Position numbers and translations under genes: made by a program. This document shows, piece by piece, positions 42,930 to 48,844 of a stretch of DNA of 48,844 nt (the first letter of the stretch is position 1; each line of letters starts with the position of its first letter). The notes under the pieces are model-generated. The model saw only the letters and a list, made by a program, of their open reading frames with translations. It was not told where the DNA came from and did not search any database. This DNA comes from an uncultured Christensenellaceae bacterium (GTDB lineage Bacteria > Bacillota > Clostridia > Christensenellales > UBA3700): assembly GCA_944383905.1 (NCBI GenBank), contig CALWRI010000003.1, forward strand, positions 1 to 48,844, read 5' to 3'.

Positions 42930-44123
42930 ATGCAACGCAGGATTTATCTGGACAACTCGGCTACGACGTATACGGACAAGGACGTCCTCGAAAAGATGTT
43001 GCCTTATTTTACCGAAGTATTCGGCAACGGTTCTTCTCAACATTTCTTCGGTAGAGAGGCGCTCGTCGCGATAGACGAAGCGCGCGAGAAGGTGGCAAAG
43101 GCTATCGGAGCCAAGCCCACGGAGATATATTTCACTTCGGGAGGAACGGAGAGCGACAACTGGGCGATAAAAGGCACCGCACACGCGCTCAAGGAAAAGG
43201 GTAATCACATAATCACCACCGCGATCGAGCACCCTGCGGTCATAAAGACCTGTCAGGCACTTGAAAAGGAAGGATTTGAAGTGACCTATCTCCCCGTGAC
43301 CGAGGAGGGCTTCGTCACCGCAAAGCAGGTCGAAGACGCGATAACGGACAAGACGATACTCATATCCGTGATGAGCGCAAACAACGAAGTCGGCACGATC
43401 GAGCCGATACGCGAGATAGGCGCCGTCGCAAAGGCGCACAAAATACTCTTCCATACCGACGCGGTGCAGGCAGTAGGCAACGTGCCTATCGATGTCGTAA
43501 AGGACAATATCGATATGCTTTCGATGAGCGCGCACAAGTTTTACGGACCCAAGGGAATAGGCGTGCTTTACAAGCGCAACGGCGTCAGGATAGAGCGCTT
43601 CATGGACGGCGGCGAGCAGGAGAGGAATATGCGCGCTTCGACGCTCAACACCCCCGGCATAGTCGGCATGGGCGCGGCGATAGAAAAAGCCGTCGCGGAT
43701 ATGGATAAGAACAACGCGCACGTCAGCGCATTGAGAGACCGTTTCGTTGAAGGCGTGCTCGCCAACATTTCCGACGTCAGGTTCAACGGATCCAAGGATA
43801 TGAAAAGGAGGCTTGCTTCAAACGCGAATTTCTCGTTTGAATATATAGAGGGAGAGTCGATACTGATGAGTCTCGACCTTGCGGGGATAGCCGTTTCGAG
43901 CGGCTCCGCGTGTTCGAGCGGATCTCTCGAACCGAGCTACGTCCTGCTTTCTCTCGGCGTGCCGATAGAGCTTGCTCACGGGTCGATCCGTTTCAGTTTC
44001 GGCAAGAACAATACGCAGGAAGAAGTGGATTACACTTTGCAAAAATTATACGAGGTCGTGGCGAGACTCAGAGAAATGTCGCCGCTTTTCAAAAAATTCG
44101 AAGGAGAAGAAAAATATGTATAA
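42930..44123 (+). CDS. Cysteine desulfurase (NifS/IscS family)
   Basis: 397 aa. YLDNSATTYTDKDVL, TSGGTESDNWAI, FHTDAVQAVGN, the PLP lysine K203 in MSAHKFYGPKGIGVLY and the persulfide cysteine C328 in SGSACSSGSLEPSYVL (group I loop) are visible. It moves sulfur from cysteine to the scaffold protein encoded next. It overlaps the nifU gene by 8 bases. Confidence 0.96.
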   Translation: MQRRIYLDNSATTYTDKDVLEKMLPYFTEVFGNGSSQHFFGREALVAIDEAREKVAKAIGAKPTEIYFTSGGTESDNWAIKGTAHALKEKGNHIITTAIEHPAVIKTCQALEKEGFEVTYLPVTEEGFVTAKQVEDAITDKTILISVMSANNEVGTIEPIREIGAVAKAHKILFHTDAVQAVGNVPIDVVKDNIDMLSMSAHKFYGPKGIGVLYKRNGVRIERFMDGGEQERNMRASTLNTPGIVGMGAAIEKAVADMDKNNAHVSALRDRFVEGVLANISDVRFNGSKDMKRRLASNANFSFEYIEGESILMSLDLAGIAVSSGSACSSGSLEPSYVLLSLGVPIELAHGSIRFSFGKNNTQEEVDYTLQKLYEVVARLREMSPLFKKFEGEEKYV

Positions 44124-44499
44124 CAATAAAGTAATGGAAACGTTTGCAAATCCCAAACACGTCGGATATATTGAGGACAACGACGGCGCGGGTAAGGTCG
44201 GCAACGCGACCTGCGGCGATATAATGGAGATAACGATCAAGGTCAAGGACGACGTTATCACCGACGCGAAATTCCGCACTTTCGGCTGCGCGGCGGCAGT
44301 TGCGACGAGCAGCGTGGCGACGGATATGGTCATAGGCATGACCGTGGACGAAGCGCTCAAACTCACCAACGCGAGAGTCGTCGAGTATCTCGAAGGATTG
44401 CCTCCGCAAAAGATACATTGCAGCGTGCTTGCCGAAGAAGCCATCAAGGCGGCGATCGAAGATTACCGCAAGAGAAAGGGCGAGAAAGAAGGAAAGTAA
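44116..44499 (+). CDS. Fe-S cluster scaffold protein (NifU N-terminal domain / IscU type)
   Basis: 127 aa from the ATG at 44116, with AAGGAGAAG upstream; the open frame further upstream lies within nifS. The three cluster ligands are C33 (NATCGD, with D35), C58 (FGCAAAVATSS) and C102 (KIHCSVLAEEA). MYNNKVMETFANPKHVG is typical of clostridial NifU-like proteins. It lacks the C-terminal Nfu domain. It is followed by a strong terminator. Confidence 0.96.
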   Translation: MYNNKVMETFANPKHVGYIEDNDGAGKVGNATCGDIMEITIKVKDDVITDAKFRTFGCAAAVATSSVATDMVIGMTVDEALKLTNARVVEYLEGLPPQKIHCSVLAEEAIKAAIEDYRKRKGEKEGK

Positions 44500-44511
44500 T
44501 AAAAAAGCGTA

Positions 44512-44548
44512 CCGCCCACGGCAGTTTGCCGTGGGCGGATTTTTTTTT
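44512..44548 (+). terminator. Strong intrinsic terminator of the iscR-nifS-nifU operon
   Basis: 11-bp perfect stem CCGCCCACGGC / GCCGTGGGCGG, AGTTT loop, A, then nine T (44540-44548). Confidence 0.95.
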
Positions 44549-44664
44549 GCCCGTGTAGGTTAAAAGCTCTTTTGACACGTTTTGAAAGCGCCCTGTCCGA
44601 TCGGCAATACAAGGACAAAAACAGCTGAACGGAGTCGCGTCGGCGACGCGCCGCGTTCTTTCTC

Positions 44665-44799
44665 TCAGTCGAGAAGACGAACTATCTTTTTCTTTATCGC
44701 TTTTCCGCGCGATTTCACGCTGTCGGCAGTCGCGGCTTTTGCGGCTATTATAGTCGCCGCCATGCCCACGCCGAATCCCATAAGTGTAGACAGTCTCAC
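44665..44799 (-). CDS. 44-residue small membrane peptide, function unknown
   Basis: On the minus strand a GTG start at 44799 is 3 bases after GGGAGGTGATAAC, a near-perfect complement to the 16S rRNA tail (GGAGGTGAT). The 44-aa product has a short hydrophobic N-terminal segment (MGFGVGMAATIIAAKAA) and a basic tail (SRGKAIKKKIVRLL). That fits one membrane helix with a cationic cytosolic end, like YtxH-type or stress-related small membrane peptides. The frame is open further upstream, but nothing there looks coding. I found no convincing promoter or terminator for it. I do not recognise a family. Confidence 0.6.
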   Translation of the reverse strand: MRLSTLMGFGVGMAATIIAAKAATADSVKSRGKAIKKKIVRLLD

Positions 44800-44940
44800 G
44801 TTATCACCTCCCGCGTTTAGTGTGCGAGGAGCGCGCGCGATTATTCTGTGAAAAAAAGGAAAAAGATGAAAATGCGGGAAAACCATGCCTGAGGCTCATA
44901 TGAAGGAGCCGACGCGTGAGGCGAAAATTGCGGGAAACAG

Positions 44941-44967
44941 AAAAAAAGTCTCCGCAGTGCGGAGACT
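44941..44967 (-). terminator. Intrinsic terminator after the glycerophosphodiesterase gene (minus strand)
   Basis: On the minus strand, stem AGTCTCCGC (44967-44959), loop ACT, GCGGAGACT (44955-44947), then T-run (44946-44941). It ends the minus-strand pair LUD protein-glycerophosphodiesterase. Confidence 0.85.
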
Positions 44968-45021
44968 CGGAGCAGTATTTTAGGCTACTCGGCGCGAATG
45001 CGTATTTTCCTGTCTTGCGGT

Positions 45022-45771
45022 TTATTTCAAAGAGACCGCCGGCGGAGCGGGAATGTAGGAGTCATCTTTCGCGTTGCATTCGAATATGAAGTTGTCCGCC
45101 TTGCTCTTTGCGAGAGAGAGCTGCTTTTGCGTTCTTATCGTCCAGGTCACGATCGCCACGGAGGGATCCGCGCTTTGGACTTTGGAGTAGAATGAACTTT
45201 TCAGAGTCTTTATGCTTGCCGAAAGGAACGCGGCTTTTTCGTGAGTCTTGAGCCTGTGGCAGTATATCCTCTGTATCGGGTTGGGGTCGTAGAGCTGTCC
45301 GACGAGCAGATCGGGACGTTTTTCCTGCATGAACAGCACGGCGCGGGGGTCGAAGGATTCGAGGCAGTAATCGCCCTTATAATCCTTGAGCGCTTCGAGT
45401 ACGGCGGTGCAGGTCTCGACGTATTTTTTCGTGACTTTGATCTCGATGATGAGTTTTATTTTTCCGTCGACGAGCGCGAGCACCTCCTTGAACAGAGGGA
45501 TGCGTTCGTCGGTGCCGAAAAGTCTGTATTTTCCGAGGTCTTCCGTTCTTATTTTTTCGGGGTGCAATTTTACGCCGCACGAGCGTTTGAGCGACGGGTC
45601 GTGATGGACGATGAGAGTGCCGTCGTCTGTCAGATAGACGTCAAACTCTATGCCGTATCCGTGTTCGACGGCGTTTTTGAACGCCGCGAGGGAGTTTTCG
45701 GGCACCGTCTTGTTGTCGTGGAGTCCGCGGTGCGCAAACGGTACTCCTTTGAAGAAATCTCTGTCTTTCAT
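45022..45771 (-). CDS. Glycerophosphodiester phosphodiesterase (GDPD/UgpQ family)
   Basis: 249 aa. FAHRGLHDN (H14, R15), PENSLAAFKNAVEHGYGIEFDV (E42, D44) and LIVHHDPSLKR (H57) hold the catalytic histidines and metal ligands; IIEIKV and the WTIRTQ region near the end are also typical. No signal peptide, so it works in the cytosol on deacylated phospholipid head groups, releasing glycerol 3-phosphate and an alcohol. It starts 1 base after the LUD gene stop, and a terminator follows. Confidence 0.93.
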   Translation of the reverse strand: MKDRDFFKGVPFAHRGLHDNKTVPENSLAAFKNAVEHGYGIEFDVYLTDDGTLIVHHDPSLKRSCGVKLHPEKIRTEDLGKYRLFGTDERIPLFKEVLALVDGKIKLIIEIKVTKKYVETCTAVLEALKDYKGDYCLESFDPRAVLFMQEKRPDLLVGQLYDPNPIQRIYCHRLKTHEKAAFLSASIKTLKSSFYSKVQSADPSVAIVTWTIRTQKQLSLAKSKADNFIFECNAKDDSYIPAPPAVSLK

Positions 45772-45772
45772 A

Positions 45773-46354
45773 TCAATACCCCAAATCTTCGTCGATGAGC
45801 AGGACGTAGACTTTTTCCTGATAGCGCGTCGGGTGATGTACGATCGTCGTGACGTTGCACATACATTCCTTGCCCGTGCAATAAGCGCATTTGCCCGTTA
45901 CCGCGCAGGGGGTCGTCTTTCCGAGCCTGACCGCGTTGAGGTGGCAGGTATAGTTGCGGATCCTCTCGATAGCCGCGTCGAGATCCTTGACGATTTTGTT
46001 TTTTCCGACCGCGTATATGACGTTGGGCACGCCGAATATGAGAGAGGAGACGCGGTTTGCAGACCCGTCGATATTGACGATGTCTCCGCCTTCGGTCAGG
46101 GCGTTTGCGGACGAGAGAAACCAATCCGCGTGCGCGGCGGACTGATACGCGTTTCTGTCGAAGAACACGTTGCCGCGCGCGGCGAGCGCGGTTTTCACGT
46201 CGAGCTGCGCGAGAGTTACGCTTCCGCCCGTGCCGACCGTCTGATCGACGGGAACGAGCGAGAGGATCTTTTGAGTCGCTTCGGCTTTATCTTTGCAGAT
46301 CACGGGTATGAACCCTCTGTGTGCGAGTTTTTTTGAAAGATCGCTGAAATCCAT
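45773..46354 (-). CDS. LUD-domain protein (LutC/YkgG-like)
   Basis: 193 aa from the ATG at 46354 (AGGTG upstream); a GTG three codons earlier overlaps that site. The LUD core VGTGGSVTLAQLDV, the FLSSANALTEGGDIVNIDGSANRVSSLIFG region and the PCAVTGKCAYC-TGKECMC block with C150, C156, C159, C164 and C166 match the YkgG/LutC family. LutABC proteins oxidise lactate, but lutA and lutB are not here and many such stand-alone proteins have no known role. The cysteine cluster hints at metal or Fe-S binding. Confidence 0.86.
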   Translation of the reverse strand: MDFSDLSKKLAHRGFIPVICKDKAEATQKILSLVPVDQTVGTGGSVTLAQLDVKTALAARGNVFFDRNAYQSAAHADWFLSSANALTEGGDIVNIDGSANRVSSLIFGVPNVIYAVGKNKIVKDLDAAIERIRNYTCHLNAVRLGKTTPCAVTGKCAYCTGKECMCNVTTIVHHPTRYQEKVYVLLIDEDLGY

Positions 46355-46383
46355 AAGATACACCTCGTTTGTTTCTTGATTAC

Positions 46384-46412
46384 ATTATATAAAATATATT
46401 TGCTAAAATCCA
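46384..46412 (-). promoter_or_regulatory. Possible promoter of the LUD protein-GDPD pair
   Basis: On the minus strand TGGATT (plus 46407-46412), 17 bases, TATAAT (plus 46384-46389). The -10 is perfect, the -35 weak. It overlaps the divergent aminotransferase promoter. Confidence 0.5.
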
Positions 46413-46428
46413 CTTATTTTTATATAAT
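46400..46428 (+). promoter_or_regulatory. Promoter of the aminotransferase-lepA series
   Basis: TTGCTA (46400-46405), 17 bases, TATAAT (46423-46428). Predicted start near 46435, just before the GCGCGC hairpin. Confidence 0.7.
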
Positions 46429-46438
46429 ATTTATTAAG

Positions 46439-46456
46439 GCGCGCGTTTGTGCGCGC
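46439..46456 (+). promoter_or_regulatory. GC-only hairpin at the 5' end of the aminotransferase mRNA
   Basis: GCGCGC, GTTTGT loop, GCGCGC; 6 bp of pure G-C pairs, starting about 4 bases after the predicted start and ending 2 bases before the AGAGG ribosome binding site. No T-run, so not a terminator. Confidence 0.5.
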
Positions 46457-46468
46457 AAAGAGGTTTTT

Positions 46469-47656
46469 ATGATTTCGGAAAAGATGCGCAATATGGTCAA
46501 AAACAGTTCCGCTATCCGCGCAATGTTCGAGGAAGGGAAGAAACTCGCCACGGTGTACGGCGCGCAGAACGTATACGATTTTTCTCTGGGCAATCCCAAT
46601 CTGCCCGCGCCCGCGAAGATAGCGCAAGCGCTCAAAGAGGAGATCGACGGTTGCGACGCGCTCGCTTTGCACGGGTATATGTCCAACGCGGGATTCGAGG
46701 ACGTCAGACAGGCGATCGCGGACAGCCTCAATGCGCGTTTCGGTACCGGATACGATCAGAGCTGCATCATAATGAGCGTCGGCGCGGCGGGAGGACTCAA
46801 CGTATTTCTCAAAGCCGTTCTCGACCCGGGCGACGAAGTGGTCGTTATAGCGCCTTTCTTCGGCGAATACGCCAATTACGTCGCCAACTACGACGGCAGA
46901 CTCGTTGTCGTGCCGCCCAATCCTCCGACGTTCATGCCCGACGTTAAGGCGTTTGAAAATGCGCTCACGGCAAGAACGAAGGCGGTCATCATAAATACGC
47001 CCAACAATCCGACAGGCGTCGTGTACGGAGAGGAAACGCTCAAAGCGCTCGCGGACGCGATGCGTTCGGCGCAGAAGAAGTACGGCACGACGATATACCT
47101 TTTGTCGGACGAGCCTTACAGAGAGCTCGTTTACGGCGGCAAAAAACAGGCTTACCCCGCGCTTTTTTACGAAAACGCGGTCAGCGGATATTCGTTCAGC
47201 AAGTCGCTGTCTCTCGCGGGAGAGAGGATAGGCTATCTCGCGGTAAATCCCGGGTGCGCGGACTTTGCCGATCTCGTCGGCGCGTGCTCGGTGGCTACGC
47301 GCGTGCTCGGCTTTGTCAACGCGCCTTCTCTGATACAGAGAGCGGTCGCGAAATGCCTTGACGAGAGCGTGGACGTCGGTTTTTACGAGAAGAACGGCAA
47401 AGCGCTCAAAGCGATAATGGACAAGTGCGGGTTTGAGTACGTCGAACCGCAAGGCGCATTTTATCTGTTCGTTAAAGCCCCCGACGGAGACGACGCGGCA
47501 ATGTGCGCGAAGGCGAAGGAGCACAGGCTTCTTCTCGTTCCGGCGAGCGGCTTCGGCTGCAAAGGCTGGATCAGGATAGCATATTGCGTCGCGCCCGAAA
47601 CGGTCGCGAATTCGGAAGGATCGTTCCTCCGTCTTGCAGAGGAATACGCAAAGTAA
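46469..47656 (+). CDS. PLP-dependent class I/II aminotransferase
   Basis: 395 aa from the ATG at 46469 (AGAGG upstream); an open frame further upstream covers the promoter. Fold type I features are YDFSLGNPNLPAP, HGYMSNAGFEDVRQAI, INTPNNPTGVVY, LSDEPYRELVYGG and the PLP lysine in SGYSFSKSLSLAGERIGY. The pattern is aspartate/aromatic aminotransferase-like, but substrate specificity cannot be read from this. lepA follows after 21 bases and probably shares the transcript. Confidence 0.92.
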   Translation: MISEKMRNMVKNSSAIRAMFEEGKKLATVYGAQNVYDFSLGNPNLPAPAKIAQALKEEIDGCDALALHGYMSNAGFEDVRQAIADSLNARFGTGYDQSCIIMSVGAAGGLNVFLKAVLDPGDEVVVIAPFFGEYANYVANYDGRLVVVPPNPPTFMPDVKAFENALTARTKAVIINTPNNPTGVVYGEETLKALADAMRSAQKKYGTTIYLLSDEPYRELVYGGKKQAYPALFYENAVSGYSFSKSLSLAGERIGYLAVNPGCADFADLVGACSVATRVLGFVNAPSLIQRAVAKCLDESVDVGFYEKNGKALKAIMDKCGFEYVEPQGAFYLFVKAPDGDDAAMCAKAKEHRLLLVPASGFGCKGWIRIAYCVAPETVANSEGSFLRLAEEYAK

Positions 47657-47677
47657 AGGCGGGCACAAGGAGAGAGT

Positions 47678-48844
47678 ATGCCAAAAGATCAGAGCAGGAT
47701 AAGAAATTTTTGTATAGTGGCTCATATCGACCACGGCAAGAGCACTCTTGCCGACCGCATTATGGACGTTACCGAGACCGTCAGCAAGAGAGAGGCTAAA
47801 GAGCAGCTCCTCGACAGCATGGACATCGAGCGCGAACGCGGCATAACGATAAAGCTCACGCCCGTCAGGATGAATTATACCTACAACAGCGAAAAATACG
47901 AATTCAATCTGATAGACACCCCGGGACACGTTGACTTCACATATGAAGTTTCGCGTTCGCTCAAAGCGTGCGAAGGCGCGATCCTGATCGTCGACGCGTC
48001 GCAGGGCATAGAGGCGCAGACGTTGACAAACGTCTACCTCGCGCTCGACAACGACCTCGAGATAATACCCGTCATCAACAAGATCGACCTGCCGTCCGCA
48101 AGACCGGACGAAGTCAAAAAGGAGATCGAGGACGTCATCGGGCTGGATGCGGAAAACGCCCCGCTCGTATCCGCGAAAGAGGGCATAGGCATCGAGGACG
48201 TACTCAAACAGGTGATAGAGCTTCTGCCTCCGCCGAGAGGAGATTACGACAAGCCGTTCAAGGCTCTGATATTCGATTCCTATTACGACAGCTACAAGGG
48301 CGCGGTGTCGTTCATCCGCGTATTCGACGGCAAGGTAAAGGCGGGAGACAAGGTCAGATTTTTCGCTACGGGTAAGGAATTCGACGTCACCGAAGTCGGA
48401 GTGTTTACTCCGCGTTCCACTCCCGTCGAAGAATTGAGCGCGGGAGACGTCGGCTATCTCTGCGCCAGCATAAAAAACGTCAGCGATACCAAAGTAGGCG
48501 ACACGATAACGCTTGCAATGAACGGCGCGAAAGAGCCGCTCGCGGGCTTCAAAGAGGTCTCTCCGATGGTCTTCTGCGGCATCTATCCGACCGACGGCGC
48601 AAGATACAACGACCTGAAAGACGCGCTTGAAAAACTCAAACTCAACGACGCGTCTCTGATGTACGAACCCGAGGTTTCAACCGCGCTCGGTTTCGGTTTC
48701 AGATGCGGCTTCCTCGGACTCCTGCACATGGAGATAATACAGGAGAGACTCGAGAGGGAGTTCGATCTCGACCTTATCACGACGGCGCCCGGCGTATCTT
48801 ACAACGTCGTTAAGAACAACGGCGAGACGGTGCTCGTGTCCAAC
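47678..48844 (+). CDS. lepA: Translation elongation factor 4 LepA, 3' end beyond the window
   Basis: 389 codons of about 600, running in frame to the last base. G1 [21 protein letters not shown]3 IDTPGHVDF and G4 NKIDL are intact, then EF-G-like domain II ([13 protein letters not shown]) and the LepA-typical [16 protein letters not shown] stretch. It back-translocates or remodels stalled ribosomes. The start follows AAGGAGAG. The C-terminal domain unique to LepA lies outside. Confidence 0.97.
   Translation, partial: MPKDQSRIRNFCIVAHIDHGKSTLADRIMDVTETVSKREAKEQLLDSMDIERERGITIKLTPVRMNYTYNSEKYEFNLIDTPGHVDFTYEVSRSLKACEGAILIVDASQGIEAQTLTNVYLALDNDLEIIPVINKIDLPSARPDEVKKEIEDVIGLDAENAPLVSAKEGIGIEDVLKQVIELLPPPRGDYDKPFKALIFDSYYDSYKGAVSFIRVFDGKVKAGDKVRFFATGKEFDVTEVGVFTPRSTPVEELSAGDVGYLCASIKNVSDTKVGDTITLAMNGAKEPLAGFKEVSPMVFCGIYPTDGARYNDLKDALEKLKLNDASLMYEPEVSTALGFGFRCGFLGLLHMEIIQERLEREFDLDLITTAPGVSYNVVKNNGETVLVSN

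Noticed and set aside
44582..44851. 89-aa plus-strand frame in the gap after nifU
   Set aside because: No binding site; its hydrophobic part is the antisense of the 44-aa minus-strand peptide, which has a strong Shine-Dalgarno sequence.
46403..47929. 508-aa frame on the minus strand opposite the aminotransferase and lepA start
   Set aside because: Crosses two real genes and their promoter; no family features.
1..48844. Search for CRISPR arrays, insertion sequences, phage genes or toxin-antitoxin pairs
   Set aside because: No regularly spaced repeats, transposase or integrase motifs, or recognisable toxin pairs were seen; all long frames on the coding strands are accounted for by housekeeping or named genes.

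Overview
The window reads as a chromosomal segment of a Gram-positive, Bacillota (Firmicutes) bacterium, most likely of the class Clostridia. It shows strong AGGAG-type ribosome binding sites and TTGACA/TATAAT-type promoters with 17-base spacers. It also keeps two gene orders known from Bacillus subtilis: the ylbH-ylbI-ylbJ-ylbM-rpmF order, and the rnc-smc-ftsY-ylxM-ffh-rpsP-khpA-rimM-trmD / rbgA-rnhB / dprA-topA-trmFO-hslV-hslU order. Fermentative acetate metabolism (pta-ackA) and an iscR-nifS-nifU module fit an anaerobe. The Clostridia placement is inference; there is no rRNA here. I see no mobile elements, CRISPR arrays, phage genes or rRNA, and the coding strands are densely packed.

Layout. 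Bases 1-3.5 kb, minus strand: a truncated tRNA-Gly(TCC), typA, a YfcE-like phosphodiesterase, rdgB and a small membrane protein that looks leaderless. 3.6-9 kb, plus strand: a DUF2156 protein, an aconitase-superfamily hydratase, 5-formyl-THF cyclo-ligase, one ORF that fuses RsmD to CoaD, and a coiled-coil protein. 9-11.1 kb, minus: ylbJ and tmcAL (ylbM), divergent from pta-ackA (11.2-13.4 kb) across a shared promoter region with a 20-bp perfect palindrome. 13.5-26.4 kb, plus: rpmF, then plsX-rnc, smc-ftsY, ylxM-ffh-rpsP-khpA-rimM-trmD-(DUF1292)-rbgA-rnhB-yraN, and rplS. These serve ribosome assembly, protein targeting and chromosome condensation.

26.4-42.3 kb, plus: an intergenic stretch with a possible three-way-junction RNA, a putative lipoprotein/GT-C-like membrane protein, yifB(comM)-dprA-topA-trmFO-hslV-hslU-hisS-aspS-tcdA-trxA as one nearly continuous series, and glyA with its own promoter and terminator. 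42.5-44.5 kb: an Rrf2/IscR-type regulator with nifS and nifU, closed by a strong terminator. 44.6-46.4 kb, minus: an unannotated 44-aa membrane peptide with a near-perfect Shine-Dalgarno sequence, a glycerophosphodiester phosphodiesterase and a LUD-domain protein. The last is divergent from an aminotransferase, followed by lepA, which runs off the right edge.

Most genes are conserved housekeeping genes. No clearly new multi-gene system is evident. The points most worth a second look are the RsmD-CoaD fusion, the acetate-linked tmcAL/pta divergent promoter with its palindrome, the lipoprotein-GT-C architecture, the small membrane peptide, the apparent leaderless gene, and several leader-RNA structures.
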